Assembly: GCA_033764095.1 (NCBI GenBank)
Contig: JANRJF010000303.1
Location: 1 to 14,855 of the forward strand
DNA length: 14,855 bases
Direction: 5' to 3'
Origin: JBDTMT01 sp033764095
Lineage (GTDB): Bacteria; Desulfobacterota; Binatia; HRBIN30; CADEER01
A program made the translations under genes and the position numbers. The stretch's first letter is position 1. Each line of letters opens with the position of its first letter. Below the pieces are notes generated by a model. That model had not been told where the DNA came from and ran no database searches. It saw nothing but the letters and a program-made list of their open reading frames with translations. This document shows positions 1-6,418 of this stretch, piece by piece.

Positions 1-270
1 GCGCTGCTCGGCGAGGGCCCGAGCGCACAGCAGCGCGCCGGCGGCTCGCGCGTCATCGTCGCCGCGGCGCACCACCGCGCCGGCAGCGTCGCGCGGGCGC
101 GACTGACGACGCCGGAGGCGTACGACTTCACCGCCGCCGCCGCGCTGGCGGTGGCGCAACGCGTGCTGCGCGGCGAGTCGCGGGCGGGCTTCCAGACGCC
201 GGCCGGTCTCTATGGTCCCGACCTGGTGTTGGAGATCGACGGCGTGGTGCGCGAGGACCTCGCGCCGTGA
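1..270 (+). CDS. Saccharopine dehydrogenase-like oxidoreductase, C-terminal fragment
   Basis: The first 89 codons of the window are an open frame ending in TGA at 268-270; the start lies to the left of the window. The visible tail contains GFQTPAGLYGPDLVLEIDGV, which resembles the C-terminus of short saccharopine-dehydrogenase-like proteins (an NADP-binding Rossmann domain followed by a C-terminal domain). Those proteins act on unknown substrates and are not the lysine-pathway enzyme itself. An Ala-rich helix (TAAAALAVAQRVL) precedes the tail motif, as in that family. The gene converges with the regulator at 542-2089, with a dispersed inverted repeat between them. The assignment rests on the terminal motif only, because the cofactor-binding half is not visible. 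Confidence 0.65.
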   Translation, partial: ALLGEGPSAQQRAGGSRVIVAAAHHRAGSVARARLTTPEAYDFTAAAALAVAQRVLRGESRAGFQTPAGLYGPDLVLEIDGVVREDLAP

Positions 271-320
271 TCGTCAACACCGGCTTCGCGCCGGGGCCTT
301 GCCCAACAATGTGGCGAAAC

Positions 321-444
321 GAATTCACCACAGAGACACAGAGTGCACAGAGAGAATGAAATCCCGCGCGCATTGTCGATGGCGTGGCCCGCGTGCGGTG
401 CTGCGACAGCCTTCTCTGGGACTCTGTGCCTCCGTGGTGGATTC
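321..444. repeat. Dispersed long inverted repeat, copy A
   Basis: The left arm (321-356) begins GAATTCACCACAGAGACACA and the right arm (412-444) ends CTCCGTGGTGGATTC. They are imperfect reverse complements around a loop of about 55 bases. The same arms occur at 4964-5070, and a diverged form at 14579-14669. A short T run (445-449) follows the right arm, so on the + strand the element could help end transcription of the upstream gene. It lies between two convergent genes. No coding potential is evident. From memory, similar CACAGAGACACAGAG palindromes are common in several unrelated bacterial groups; that was not checked. Confidence 0.8.
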
Positions 445-476
445 TTTTTGTCCCTTAAAGTTCGTTCGGGGTCAGG

Positions 477-535
477 GCGAACACGGTCGTCGTGTTCGCA
501 GCACCCGTACGGACGCATCGGTGGTGACGATGCGT
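477..535 (-). terminator. Two tandem hairpins downstream of the regulator gene
   Basis: Two perfect stem-loops sit immediately past the stop codon of the minus-strand regulator (542). One has an 8-bp stem, 513-520 with 528-535, and loop GTGGTGA on the + strand. The other has a 9-bp stem, 477-485 (GCGAACACG) with 491-499, and loop GTCGT. Position suggests transcription termination or 3'-end protection of the regulator mRNA. Neither has a clear U tract, so a canonical intrinsic terminator is not demonstrated. Confidence 0.4.
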
Positions 536-541
536 ATCGCG

Positions 542-2089
542 TTACGGGCGGGTGCGTTCCAGGCCGAAGCCGCGGATGAGGTTGTAGACGTGCGAGCGCG
601 CCAGATCGAGGTTGCGGGCCGTCTCGACGACGTTCCAGCCGGTCTCCTGCAACGTGGTGCGCAGCAGCTCGCGTTGGAACTGGCGGGTCGCTTCCTGGAA
701 GGTCAGTCCGCCGGTCGGGGCGCTCGGCGGCGAGCTGGCGGGGAACAGGTGGCGCTGCTCGACCGCGGTCGAGGCTTCGCTGGCGGCGCGAATCACCGCC
801 GCCTCGACGGTGTGCTCCAGCTGGCGGACGTTGCCCGGCCACTCGGCCGCCTCGGCGGCGCGCAGCGCGTTGCGCGACAGCTCCAGCGGCGCGAGCTTGT
901 GGCGCTCGCAGGCGCGCCGGCAGGCGGCGACCGCCAGCTCGCGGATGTCGGCGCGGCGCTCGGCGAGGCGCGGCAACCGGATCGGCATCACCTGCAGGCG
1001 GTAGAACAGATCTTCGCGGAAGCGGTGCTCGGCCACCGCCTGTTCGAGCTCCACGTTGGTGGCGGCGATGACCCGGATGTCGGCCGACGCCGGCTGTGAG
1101 GCGCCGAGCGGGTAGTAGACCTTCGACTGCAGCAGCTGCAGCAGCTTGGCCTGCGCGCCGAGCGGCAGGTCGCCGATCTCGTCGAGAAACAGCGTGCCGC
1201 CCTCGGCCGCCGCCACCTTGCCCTCGATGCGGCGCACGGCGGTGGAGTGGGCGCCGGGCAGCGCGCCGAACAGCTCGCTTTCGATCAGGCTCTCGGGCAG
1301 CGCCGCGCAGCTCAGCTCGACGAAGGGGCCGCTGGCGCGCGGGCCGTTCTCGTGCACGACGCGCGCGATCAGGCTCTTGCCGGTGCCGTTCTCGCCGGTC
1401 AGCAGCACGGTCACGTCGAGCGGCGCGACCACGCCGACCTGCTGCAGTACCGCGGCGAGCGCCGGGCTGCTGCCCACCACGCCGGGGAGGTTGAGACGCT
1501 CGCGCAGGCTGCGGGTCGGGTTGTCGCGCTCGCGCTGGCGGCGCCCGGCCACCAGCCGATCCACCTGCGGCGCCAGGTGCGCGGCGAACAGCTCGGCGCG
1601 CTGGCGGTCCTCTTCCGAGAACGCCAGCGAGCCGACCCGCCCCTGCAGGTAGAGCGCGCCGCGCGGCGGATCGTCGCCGATCGGCGCGCACAGCACGGCG
1701 CCGATGCGGCCGCCGATGACGCTCTCGCGTTCCTTGAAGCGCTGGTCGAGCAGTGCCGAGTGCGAGACGACCGTCTCGCCGCTGGCGACGGCGGCGGCGA
1801 TCACACCTCTGGAGATCGAGGTGCGCACGTCGCGCAGCTCGGCGTCGCTGAAGCCGTGCGCGATCCACCAGCGCGGCGCGCGCTCGCTCTCCTCGTCGTC
1901 GTAGAGCTCGAGGTAGCCCTGCCGCGCCCCGACCACTTCGACGACGAGTTGCAGCGCTTCCTCCAGAAACGGCTCCAGCTCGCCCTGCCGGCCGAGCTTC
2001 AACAGCTGCAGGTAGAGGTCGCGCTCGCGCTCGACCTTCGCCAACTCGTCTGCGTCAACCGCCGCCATCCTGTTGATGGTGTAGACCAT
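542..2089 (-). CDS. Sigma-54-type enhancer-binding regulator (GAF, AAA+, Fis-type HTH)
   Basis: This is a 515-residue regulator with three domains. Residues about 20-185 resemble a GAF sensor domain. Residues about 205-440 are an AAA+ sigma-54-interaction domain with Walker A GENGTGKS (232-239), Walker B GGTLFLDEI (297-305) and AEWPGNVRQLE (415-425). A Fis-like helix-turn-helix lies at 484-510. The sigma-54 contact loop, normally GAFTGA, reads GAHSTA (279-284), so F and T are both replaced; this may change sigma-54 dependence. The frame is open far upstream to 3643, but family similarity starts near residue 20. ATG 2089 was chosen because AAAGGCAGG directly precedes it; ATG 2068 is the alternative. 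The ligand sensed by the GAF domain is unknown. The gene is divergent from the HMGCS-like/thiolase pair, the obvious candidate target. Family identity is secure; target and ligand are inference. Confidence 0.9.
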   Translation of the reverse strand: MVYTINRMAAVDADELAKVERERDLYLQLLKLGRQGELEPFLEEALQLVVEVVGARQGYLELYDDEESERAPRWWIAHGFSDAELRDVRTSISRGVIAAAVASGETVVSHSALLDQRFKERESVIGGRIGAVLCAPIGDDPPRGALYLQGRVGSLAFSEEDRQRAELFAAHLAPQVDRLVAGRRQRERDNPTRSLRERLNLPGVVGSSPALAAVLQQVGVVAPLDVTVLLTGENGTGKSLIARVVHENGPRASGPFVELSCAALPESLIESELFGALPGAHSTAVRRIEGKVAAAEGGTLFLDEIGDLPLGAQAKLLQLLQSKVYYPLGASQPASADIRVIAATNVELEQAVAEHRFREDLFYRLQVMPIRLPRLAERRADIRELAVAACRRACERHKLAPLELSRNALRAAEAAEWPGNVRQLEHTVEAAVIRAASEASTAVEQRHLFPASSPPSAPTGGLTFQEATRQFQRELLRTTLQETGWNVVETARNLDLARSHVYNLIRGFGLERTRP

Positions 2090-2175
2090 CCTGCCTTTGC
2101 CCAGCAATTCGGCGGTGCGGCGCCGGCGCTGTGCGACCTGACGCGCGACGCGTCCCGAACGTCCGTTTGGGTTGC

Positions 2176-2205
2176 TTGACGACGGATTCGAGGCGCGGGT
2201 AGGGT
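2176..2205 (+). promoter_or_regulatory. Candidate sigma-70-type promoter for the HMGCS-like gene
   Basis: TTGACG (2176-2181) is followed after 18 bases by TAGGGT (2200-2205), in the 183-base divergent gap between the regulator and the HMGCS-like gene. The -35 matches 5 of 6 consensus bases and the -10 only 3 of 6, so this is a weak call. No -24/-12 sigma-54 element with correct GG-GC spacing was recognised by eye in this gap. Confidence 0.3.
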
Positions 2206-2272
2206 CGCCCGAGTATCCACACCGCGCCGGCACCTCTCGCCGCCGCCACTCGATCCAGGGGAACGCGAATTC

Positions 2273-3694
2273 ATGGCCGGAATCACTTCGTTTGGTGCCT
2301 ACATTCCGATGCTGCGCCTGCCCTTCGCGGCGATCTCGGGCGGCGGCCGCAAGGCGGCCGGCGGCGGTGGTGGGGAGAAGGCGGTCGCCAACTTCGACGA
2401 GGATGCGATCACCATGGCGGTGGCGGCGGCCACCGACTGCCTGCGCGGCATCGACCGCGCCACCATCGGTGGCGTCATCTTCGCCTCGACGTCCTATCCG
2501 TACAAGGAGAAGTCCGGCGCCAGCCTGATCGCCAAGGCGCTCGACCTCGGCCGCGAGGTGACGACCGCCGACATCGGCGGCTCGCTGCGCGCCGGCACGA
2601 CGGCGCTGCGCGGCGCGCTCGACGCGGTGAAGGCGGGCAGCGCCAAGCACGTGCTGGTGGTCGCCAGCGACTGCCGCCCGGCAGCGCCGCGCTCGGCGGT
2701 GGAGCGCAACTTCGGTGACGGCGCCGCGGCGCTGCTGATCGGCGACACCGACGTCGCCGCCGAGGTCGAGGCGCAGCATTCCATCGCCGACGAGATCATC
2801 GACGTCTGGCGGCTCGACACCGACCAGTACGTGCGCACCTGGGAGGACCGCTTCGTCGTCGAGCACGGTTACCGCAACAGCCTGGTCGAGGCGGTGAAGG
2901 GCCTCTACGCCAAGACCGGCACGAAGCCGAAGGACATCGCCAAGGCGGCGCTGTTCGGTCCCGACGCGCGCAGCCACGCGGCGGCGGCGAAGTCGGTCGG
3001 TCTCGACCCGAAGACGCAGGTGCAGGACGCGCTGTTCGGCCGCGTCGGCAACACCGGCGCCGCGTTCGCGCCGATGCTGCTGGTCGCGGCGCTGGAGAAT
3101 GCCAAGCCCGGCGACCAGCTGCTGCTCGCCGGCTATGGCGACGGCGCCGACGCCTTCCTGTTGCGCGTCACCGACGCGGTCAGGAAGCTCAGCGATCACC
3201 GCGGCGTGCGCTGGCACCTCGAGCGCCGCGCCGAGCTCGGCGACTACACGACCTACCTGAAGTTCCGGAACCTCGAGCCCAGCGAGTTCGACCGCCGCGC
3301 CGGCGCCGGCGTGTCGGCGACCGTTCACTACCGCGACCGCAACGAGGACATCGCCTTTCACGCGCAGCGCTGCCGCAAGTGCGGCCAGGAACAGTTCCCG
3401 CACCAGCGCGTCTGCTTCTCCTGCTACGCGCGCGACGAGTTCGACGAGGTGCGGCTCGCCGAGCGCACCGGCAAGGTGCTGTCGCACACCTTCGACTTCT
3501 TCGCCGGCAGCCCCGCGCCGCCGCTCATCGTCACCATGATCGAAGCCGAGGGCGGCGCCCGGTTGTATCTGCAGATGACCGACGCCAACGCCAAGGAAGT
3601 GAAGCTCGACCTGCCGGTCGAGTTCGCCTTCCGCAAGATCCACGAATACGGCGGCACGCCGAACTACTTCTGGAAGTGCACGCCGGTCAGATGA
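2273..3694 (+). CDS. HMG-CoA-synthase-like protein fused to zinc-ribbon/OB-fold (DUF35) domain
   Basis: The 473-residue protein has two parts. Residues 1 to about 300 have the thiolase/HMG-CoA-synthase/KAS III fold, starting MAGITSFGAYIP, with FGDGAAALLIGD at 147-158 and GNTGAAF at 259-265, where Asn260 matches the conserved synthase Asn. Residues about 345-473 form a rubredoxin-like zinc ribbon (C367-x2-C370 and C381-x2-C384) followed by an OB fold. In true HMG-CoA synthases the nucleophile lies in a C-x-A-G-T motif; here the aligned stretch is GSLRAGT (103-109), with Leu105 at the Cys position. Condensing activity by the usual mechanism is therefore doubtful. In archaeal mevalonate synthesis, thiolase and HMGCS are bridged by a separate DUF35 protein that holds shared CoA; here that part is fused and a thiolase follows. 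An acyl-CoA role, perhaps as a scaffold or non-canonical condensing partner, is inference. An AGGGGAA stretch lies about 10 bases before ATG 2273. Confidence 0.85.
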   Translation: MAGITSFGAYIPMLRLPFAAISGGGRKAAGGGGGEKAVANFDEDAITMAVAAATDCLRGIDRATIGGVIFASTSYPYKEKSGASLIAKALDLGREVTTADIGGSLRAGTTALRGALDAVKAGSAKHVLVVASDCRPAAPRSAVERNFGDGAAALLIGDTDVAAEVEAQHSIADEIIDVWRLDTDQYVRTWEDRFVVEHGYRNSLVEAVKGLYAKTGTKPKDIAKAALFGPDARSHAAAAKSVGLDPKTQVQDALFGRVGNTGAAFAPMLLVAALENAKPGDQLLLAGYGDGADAFLLRVTDAVRKLSDHRGVRWHLERRAELGDYTTYLKFRNLEPSEFDRRAGAGVSATVHYRDRNEDIAFHAQRCRKCGQEQFPHQRVCFSCYARDEFDEVRLAERTGKVLSHTFDFFAGSPAPPLIVTMIEAEGGARLYLQMTDANAKEVKLDLPVEFAFRKIHEYGGTPNYFWKCTPVR

Positions 3695-3700
3695 AGATAG

Positions 3701-3780
3701 GCTGCTAGGGGTTTGAGGCTGTTAGGCTGTTAGGGGATCTGAAACCCCCTAGCAGCCTAACAGCGTAACAGCCTAACAGC
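3701..3780. repeat. Octamer-built palindromic repeat between the HMGCS-like and thiolase genes
   Basis: The right half (3749-3780) is four tandem 8-base units, CTAGCAGC, CTAACAGC, GTAACAGC and CTAACAGC. The left half carries the complementary unit GCTGTTAG at 3718-3725 and 3726-3733, and GCTGCTAG at 3701-3708. Positions 3718-3736 pair with 3746-3764 in a 19-bp stem with one mismatch and a 9-base loop. The element fills nearly all of the 102 bases between the two genes and ends just before the thiolase ribosome-binding site. It could act as an mRNA processing or attenuation structure that sets the ratio of the two proteins; no U tract follows. Confidence 0.85.
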
Positions 3781-3796
3781 CTTCCGAAGGAGCCAA

Positions 3797-4957
3797 ATGA
3801 ATCCCGAGGCCATCAGAGACAAAGTCGCCATCGTCGGCATGGGCTGCTGCAAGTTCGGCGAGAACTGGGACAAGGCGCCCGAGGACATGATCGTCGAGGC
3901 GGCGTTCGAGGCCTACGAGGACGCCGGCATCACCGAGCCGCAGAAGCAGATCGAGGCGGTGTTCTGCGGCGCGGTGTACCCGTCGCGCGGCACGGCGGAA
4001 GTGGCGGACTCGCTCAAGCTGTTCGGCCGCCCGGTGTCGATGACGCAGAACTACTGCGCCACCGGCACCGACGCGTTCCGCTTCGGCGTCTTCTCGATAG
4101 CCTGCGGCCTCTACGACACGGTGCTGGTGGTCGGCTTCGACAAGCCGAAGGACCGCGGCGTGTCGGGGCCGAACGTGCAGACTGCCGGCGTGCGCGGCCT
4201 GCCGATGACGCCGGCCGGTTGGTTCTCGCTCTGCGCGGCGCGCTACTTCGAGACCTACGGCGCAACCCGCGAGGATCTCGCCAGGATCGCGGTGAAGAAC
4301 CATCACAACGGCACGCTGGCGCCGAAGTCGATGCTGAAGAAGGAGATCACCGTCGAGGAGGCGCTCAACGCGCCGATCATCTCCTGGCCGTTCGGCCTCT
4401 ACGACTGCTGCGCGCAGTCGGACGGCGCCGCGGTGGCGGTGCTGACGCGCAAGGACCTCGCCAAGAGCTTTCGCGACGACTACGTGCTGGTGAAGGCGGT
4501 AGCGATCTCGCTGGAGGCCAATCCGCAGACCGACCCGTCGTTCGACTTCCTGCGCTGGAAGCCGACCGTCTCCGCGGCGCAGCAGGCCTACGCCCAGGCC
4601 GGCATCACCAACCCGTTCAAGCAGCTCGATACCGCCCAGGTGCACGACTGCTTCACGCTCACCGAACTGCTGACCTACGAGGACCTCGGCCTGTGCGAGA
4701 AGGGCTCGGCCAAGGATCACGTCGCCAACGGCACCTTCGCGCTCGATGGCGAGCTGCCGGTCAACACCGACGGCGGCCTCAAGACCTTCGGTCACCCGAC
4801 CGGTGCCACCGGCGTGCGCATGATCTACGAGAACTACAAGCAGCTGCAGGGCAAGGCCGGCGACCGCCAGATCAAGAACCACAGCGGCCTGGCCCTGAGC
4901 CACAACATCGGCGGCGCCCCGCAGGCCTGCGGCATCGCCATCGTCGGCAGAGACTGA
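3797..4957 (+). CDS. Thiolase family protein (SCP2/archaeal acetoacetyl-CoA thiolase type)
   Basis: The 386-residue protein has both halves of the thiolase fold. It starts DKVAIVGMGCCKFGE, typical of the SCP2-thiolase/archaeal thiolase branch. The nucleophile candidate is Cys87 in QNYCATGTDAF. His283 (VHDCF) and His333 (GHPTGATG) fit the catalytic histidines, and LSHNIGGAPQACG (368-380) is the C-terminal loop; IGG is kept, but the usual second-Cys loop is not the classic CxGGGQG. Expected chemistry is reversible acyl-CoA condensation or cleavage; members of this branch often need a DUF35 OB partner, here supplied by the upstream fused protein. AAGGAG at 3787-3792, four bases before ATG 3797, fixes the start. 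Probably co-transcribed with the upstream gene across the octamer repeat. The substrate could be acetoacetyl-CoA or a longer or side-chain acyl-CoA; the sequence does not decide. Confidence 0.88.
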   Translation: MNPEAIRDKVAIVGMGCCKFGENWDKAPEDMIVEAAFEAYEDAGITEPQKQIEAVFCGAVYPSRGTAEVADSLKLFGRPVSMTQNYCATGTDAFRFGVFSIACGLYDTVLVVGFDKPKDRGVSGPNVQTAGVRGLPMTPAGWFSLCAARYFETYGATREDLARIAVKNHHNGTLAPKSMLKKEITVEEALNAPIISWPFGLYDCCAQSDGAAVAVLTRKDLAKSFRDDYVLVKAVAISLEANPQTDPSFDFLRWKPTVSAAQQAYAQAGITNPFKQLDTAQVHDCFTLTELLTYEDLGLCEKGSAKDHVANGTFALDGELPVNTDGGLKTFGHPTGATGVRMIYENYKQLQGKAGDRQIKNHSGLALSHNIGGAPQACGIAIVGRD

Positions 4958-4963
4958 AGATCG

Positions 4964-5070
4964 GAATTCACCACAGAGACACAGAGGCACGGAGAAGATC
5001 GGAAGAGGATTTCTGAAATGAAACACCTCCGTGCGTCTTCTCTGTGCCTCTGTGACTCTGTGGTGAATTC
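4964..5070. repeat. Dispersed long inverted repeat, copy B
   Basis: The left arm (4964-4998) and right arm (5036-5070) are 35 bases each and complementary at 33 positions, with a 37-base loop. The outer ends are GAATTC on both sides. The element starts 7 bases after the thiolase stop and ends 3 bases before the ATG of the next gene, so it occupies essentially the whole intergenic space. It belongs to the same family as 321-444 and is the best-preserved copy in the window. Confidence 0.9.
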
Positions 5071-5073
5071 TTG

Positions 5074-6180
5074 ATGGCGCGCTTCAACGGGCTCGGCGTC
5101 CACCTCGGCAACCTCTCGCGGCTGTCCGACGCGAAGACGCGCTCGATCAGCCCGGAGAACTTCAGCGGCGAGCCCGGCCAGGGCGGCATGTCCACCGACG
5201 GGCCGGCGGCGCACATGGCGCGCGGGCTCGGGCAGGGCTGGAAGGTTTCGCCGTTCATCGTCGTCGAGGCGGGTGAGACGCGCGCCCTCGCCGACATCGC
5301 CGGCTCCGGCGCCATCCAGCACATCTGGATGACCACCATGGGCGGCAAGTGGCGGCACACCATCCTGCGCGCTTACTGGGACGACCAGGCGCAGCCGTCG
5401 ATCGAATCGCCGATGGGCGACTTCTTCGCCTGCGGCTGGGAGCGCTTCGCGCAGGTGTCGTCGCTGGCGGTGTGCGTCAATCCCGGCCGCGCCTTCAACT
5501 GCTACTGGGAGATGCCGTTCCGCTCCCGCGCGCGCTTCACCGTCACCAACCTGAGCGACGAGCGCGTCGTCATCTACTACCAGATCACCTACACGCTCAC
5601 CGAGGTAGCGGACGACGTCGCGTACTTCCACGCGCAGTTCCGCCGCACCAATCCGCTGCCGTATAAAGAGGTGTACACCATCCTCGACGGCGTCGCCGGC
5701 GCCGGCCAGTACGTCGGCACCTACATGGCGTGGGGCGTGAACAACGCCGGCTGGTGGGGCGAGGGGGAGATCAAGTTCTTCCTCGACGACGACCGCGACT
5801 TTCCGACCATCTGCGGGACTGGCACCGAGGACTACTTCTGCGGCGCCTACGACTTCGACGTCGGCATCAACGAGCGCAAGCTGGGCAACAAGTACAGCGA
5901 GTTCACCACGCCCTATGCCGGCCTGCCGCAGGTGATCCGCCCCGACGGGACCTACGACTCGCAACAGCGCTTCGGCATGTACCGCTGGCACATCCCCGAT
6001 CCGATCCGCTTCACCCGCGCCCTGCGCGTCACCATCCAGGCGCTCGGCTGGCGCACCGACAAGGACCGCCGCTACCTGCCGTTGCAGGACGACCTCGCTT
6101 CGGTGGCGTTCTGGTACCAGACGCTACCCACCGCGCCGTTTCCGGCGCTGCCCGATCGCGATTACCTCGAAGTGATCTGA
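5074..6180 (+). CDS. DUF2961 (GH172-type) family protein
   Basis: The 368-residue protein begins with the family signature FNGLGVHLGNLSRLSDAKTR and KTRSISPENFSGE. It contains GEGEIKFFLDDD (229-240) and ICGTGTEDYFCGAYD (246-260). DUF2961 includes glycoside hydrolase family 172, characterised as a difructose-dianhydride/fructofuranosidase enzyme and as exo-arabinofuranosidases, with two catalytic Glu residues about 21 apart; Glu230 or Glu232 and Glu252 fit. No signal peptide is present, so a cytoplasmic role is likely. ATG 5074 (a TTG immediately precedes it at 5071) lies 3 bases after a long inverted repeat, and no ribosome-binding site is visible. The start is nevertheless supported because the family signature begins at residue 4. 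The substrate, a furanoside-containing sugar, is inference. No other sugar gene is adjacent. Confidence 0.85.
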   Translation: MARFNGLGVHLGNLSRLSDAKTRSISPENFSGEPGQGGMSTDGPAAHMARGLGQGWKVSPFIVVEAGETRALADIAGSGAIQHIWMTTMGGKWRHTILRAYWDDQAQPSIESPMGDFFACGWERFAQVSSLAVCVNPGRAFNCYWEMPFRSRARFTVTNLSDERVVIYYQITYTLTEVADDVAYFHAQFRRTNPLPYKEVYTILDGVAGAGQYVGTYMAWGVNNAGWWGEGEIKFFLDDDRDFPTICGTGTEDYFCGAYDFDVGINERKLGNKYSEFTTPYAGLPQVIRPDGTYDSQQRFGMYRWHIPDPIRFTRALRVTIQALGWRTDKDRRYLPLQDDLASVAFWYQTLPTAPFPALPDRDYLEVI

Positions 6181-6387
6181 TCCGGTTGGGGCGCGCCCGG
6201 CACCCGAGCTGCGTCGCGCGTGTTCTGCTCGTGTCTGGGCGTAGGGGCCGCGCCTTGGCGCGCCATGACACACGTCGACCGGGAGCACGTGGTTCCCAAT
6301 TCGAGTACGACGCGCGGCGGCCGCCGGGGCGCCTTGCACCAGTTCGGCACGGGCTTGCCGCGGCTCTGCCGCGCGGCGTCCATCACC

Positions 6388-6410
6388 ACGCCGCGGTGCG
6401 GCGTTTTCTT
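6388..6410 (+). terminator. Terminator-like hairpin just before the exosortase gene
   Basis: ACGCCGC (6388-6394), loop GGT and GCGGCGT (6398-6404) form a perfect 7-bp stem followed by TTTTCTT. This is the most canonical intrinsic-terminator shape seen in the window. It ends about 8 bases before the chosen exosortase ATG and about 230 bases after the DUF2961 stop. It may terminate DUF2961 transcripts or attenuate the sorting module. Apart from it, the 238-base gap 6181-6418 shows no gene or ribosome-binding site. Confidence 0.5.
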
Positions 6411-6418
6411 CCCTCGGC

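Noticed and set aside
210..1868. Long minus-strand ORF of 552 residues
   Set aside because: Arg/Ala-rich shadow of the regulator in another frame of GC-rich DNA; no domain can be recognised.
2090..3643. Minus-strand frame continuous with the regulator, giving a 1033-residue ORF
   Set aside because: The upstream half is antisense to the HMGCS-like gene, is Val/Gly/Arg-rich without domains, and a ribosome-binding site and family start lie at 2089.
3701..3780. CRISPR-like array in the octamer repeat
   Set aside because: Units are 8 bases, contiguous without spacers, and arranged as a palindrome.
6343..6362. Possible -24/-12 sigma-54 promoter (CGGCACGGGCTTGC) before the exosortase
   Set aside because: The GG to GC spacing is one base short of the strict sigma-54 spacing, so it was not annotated.
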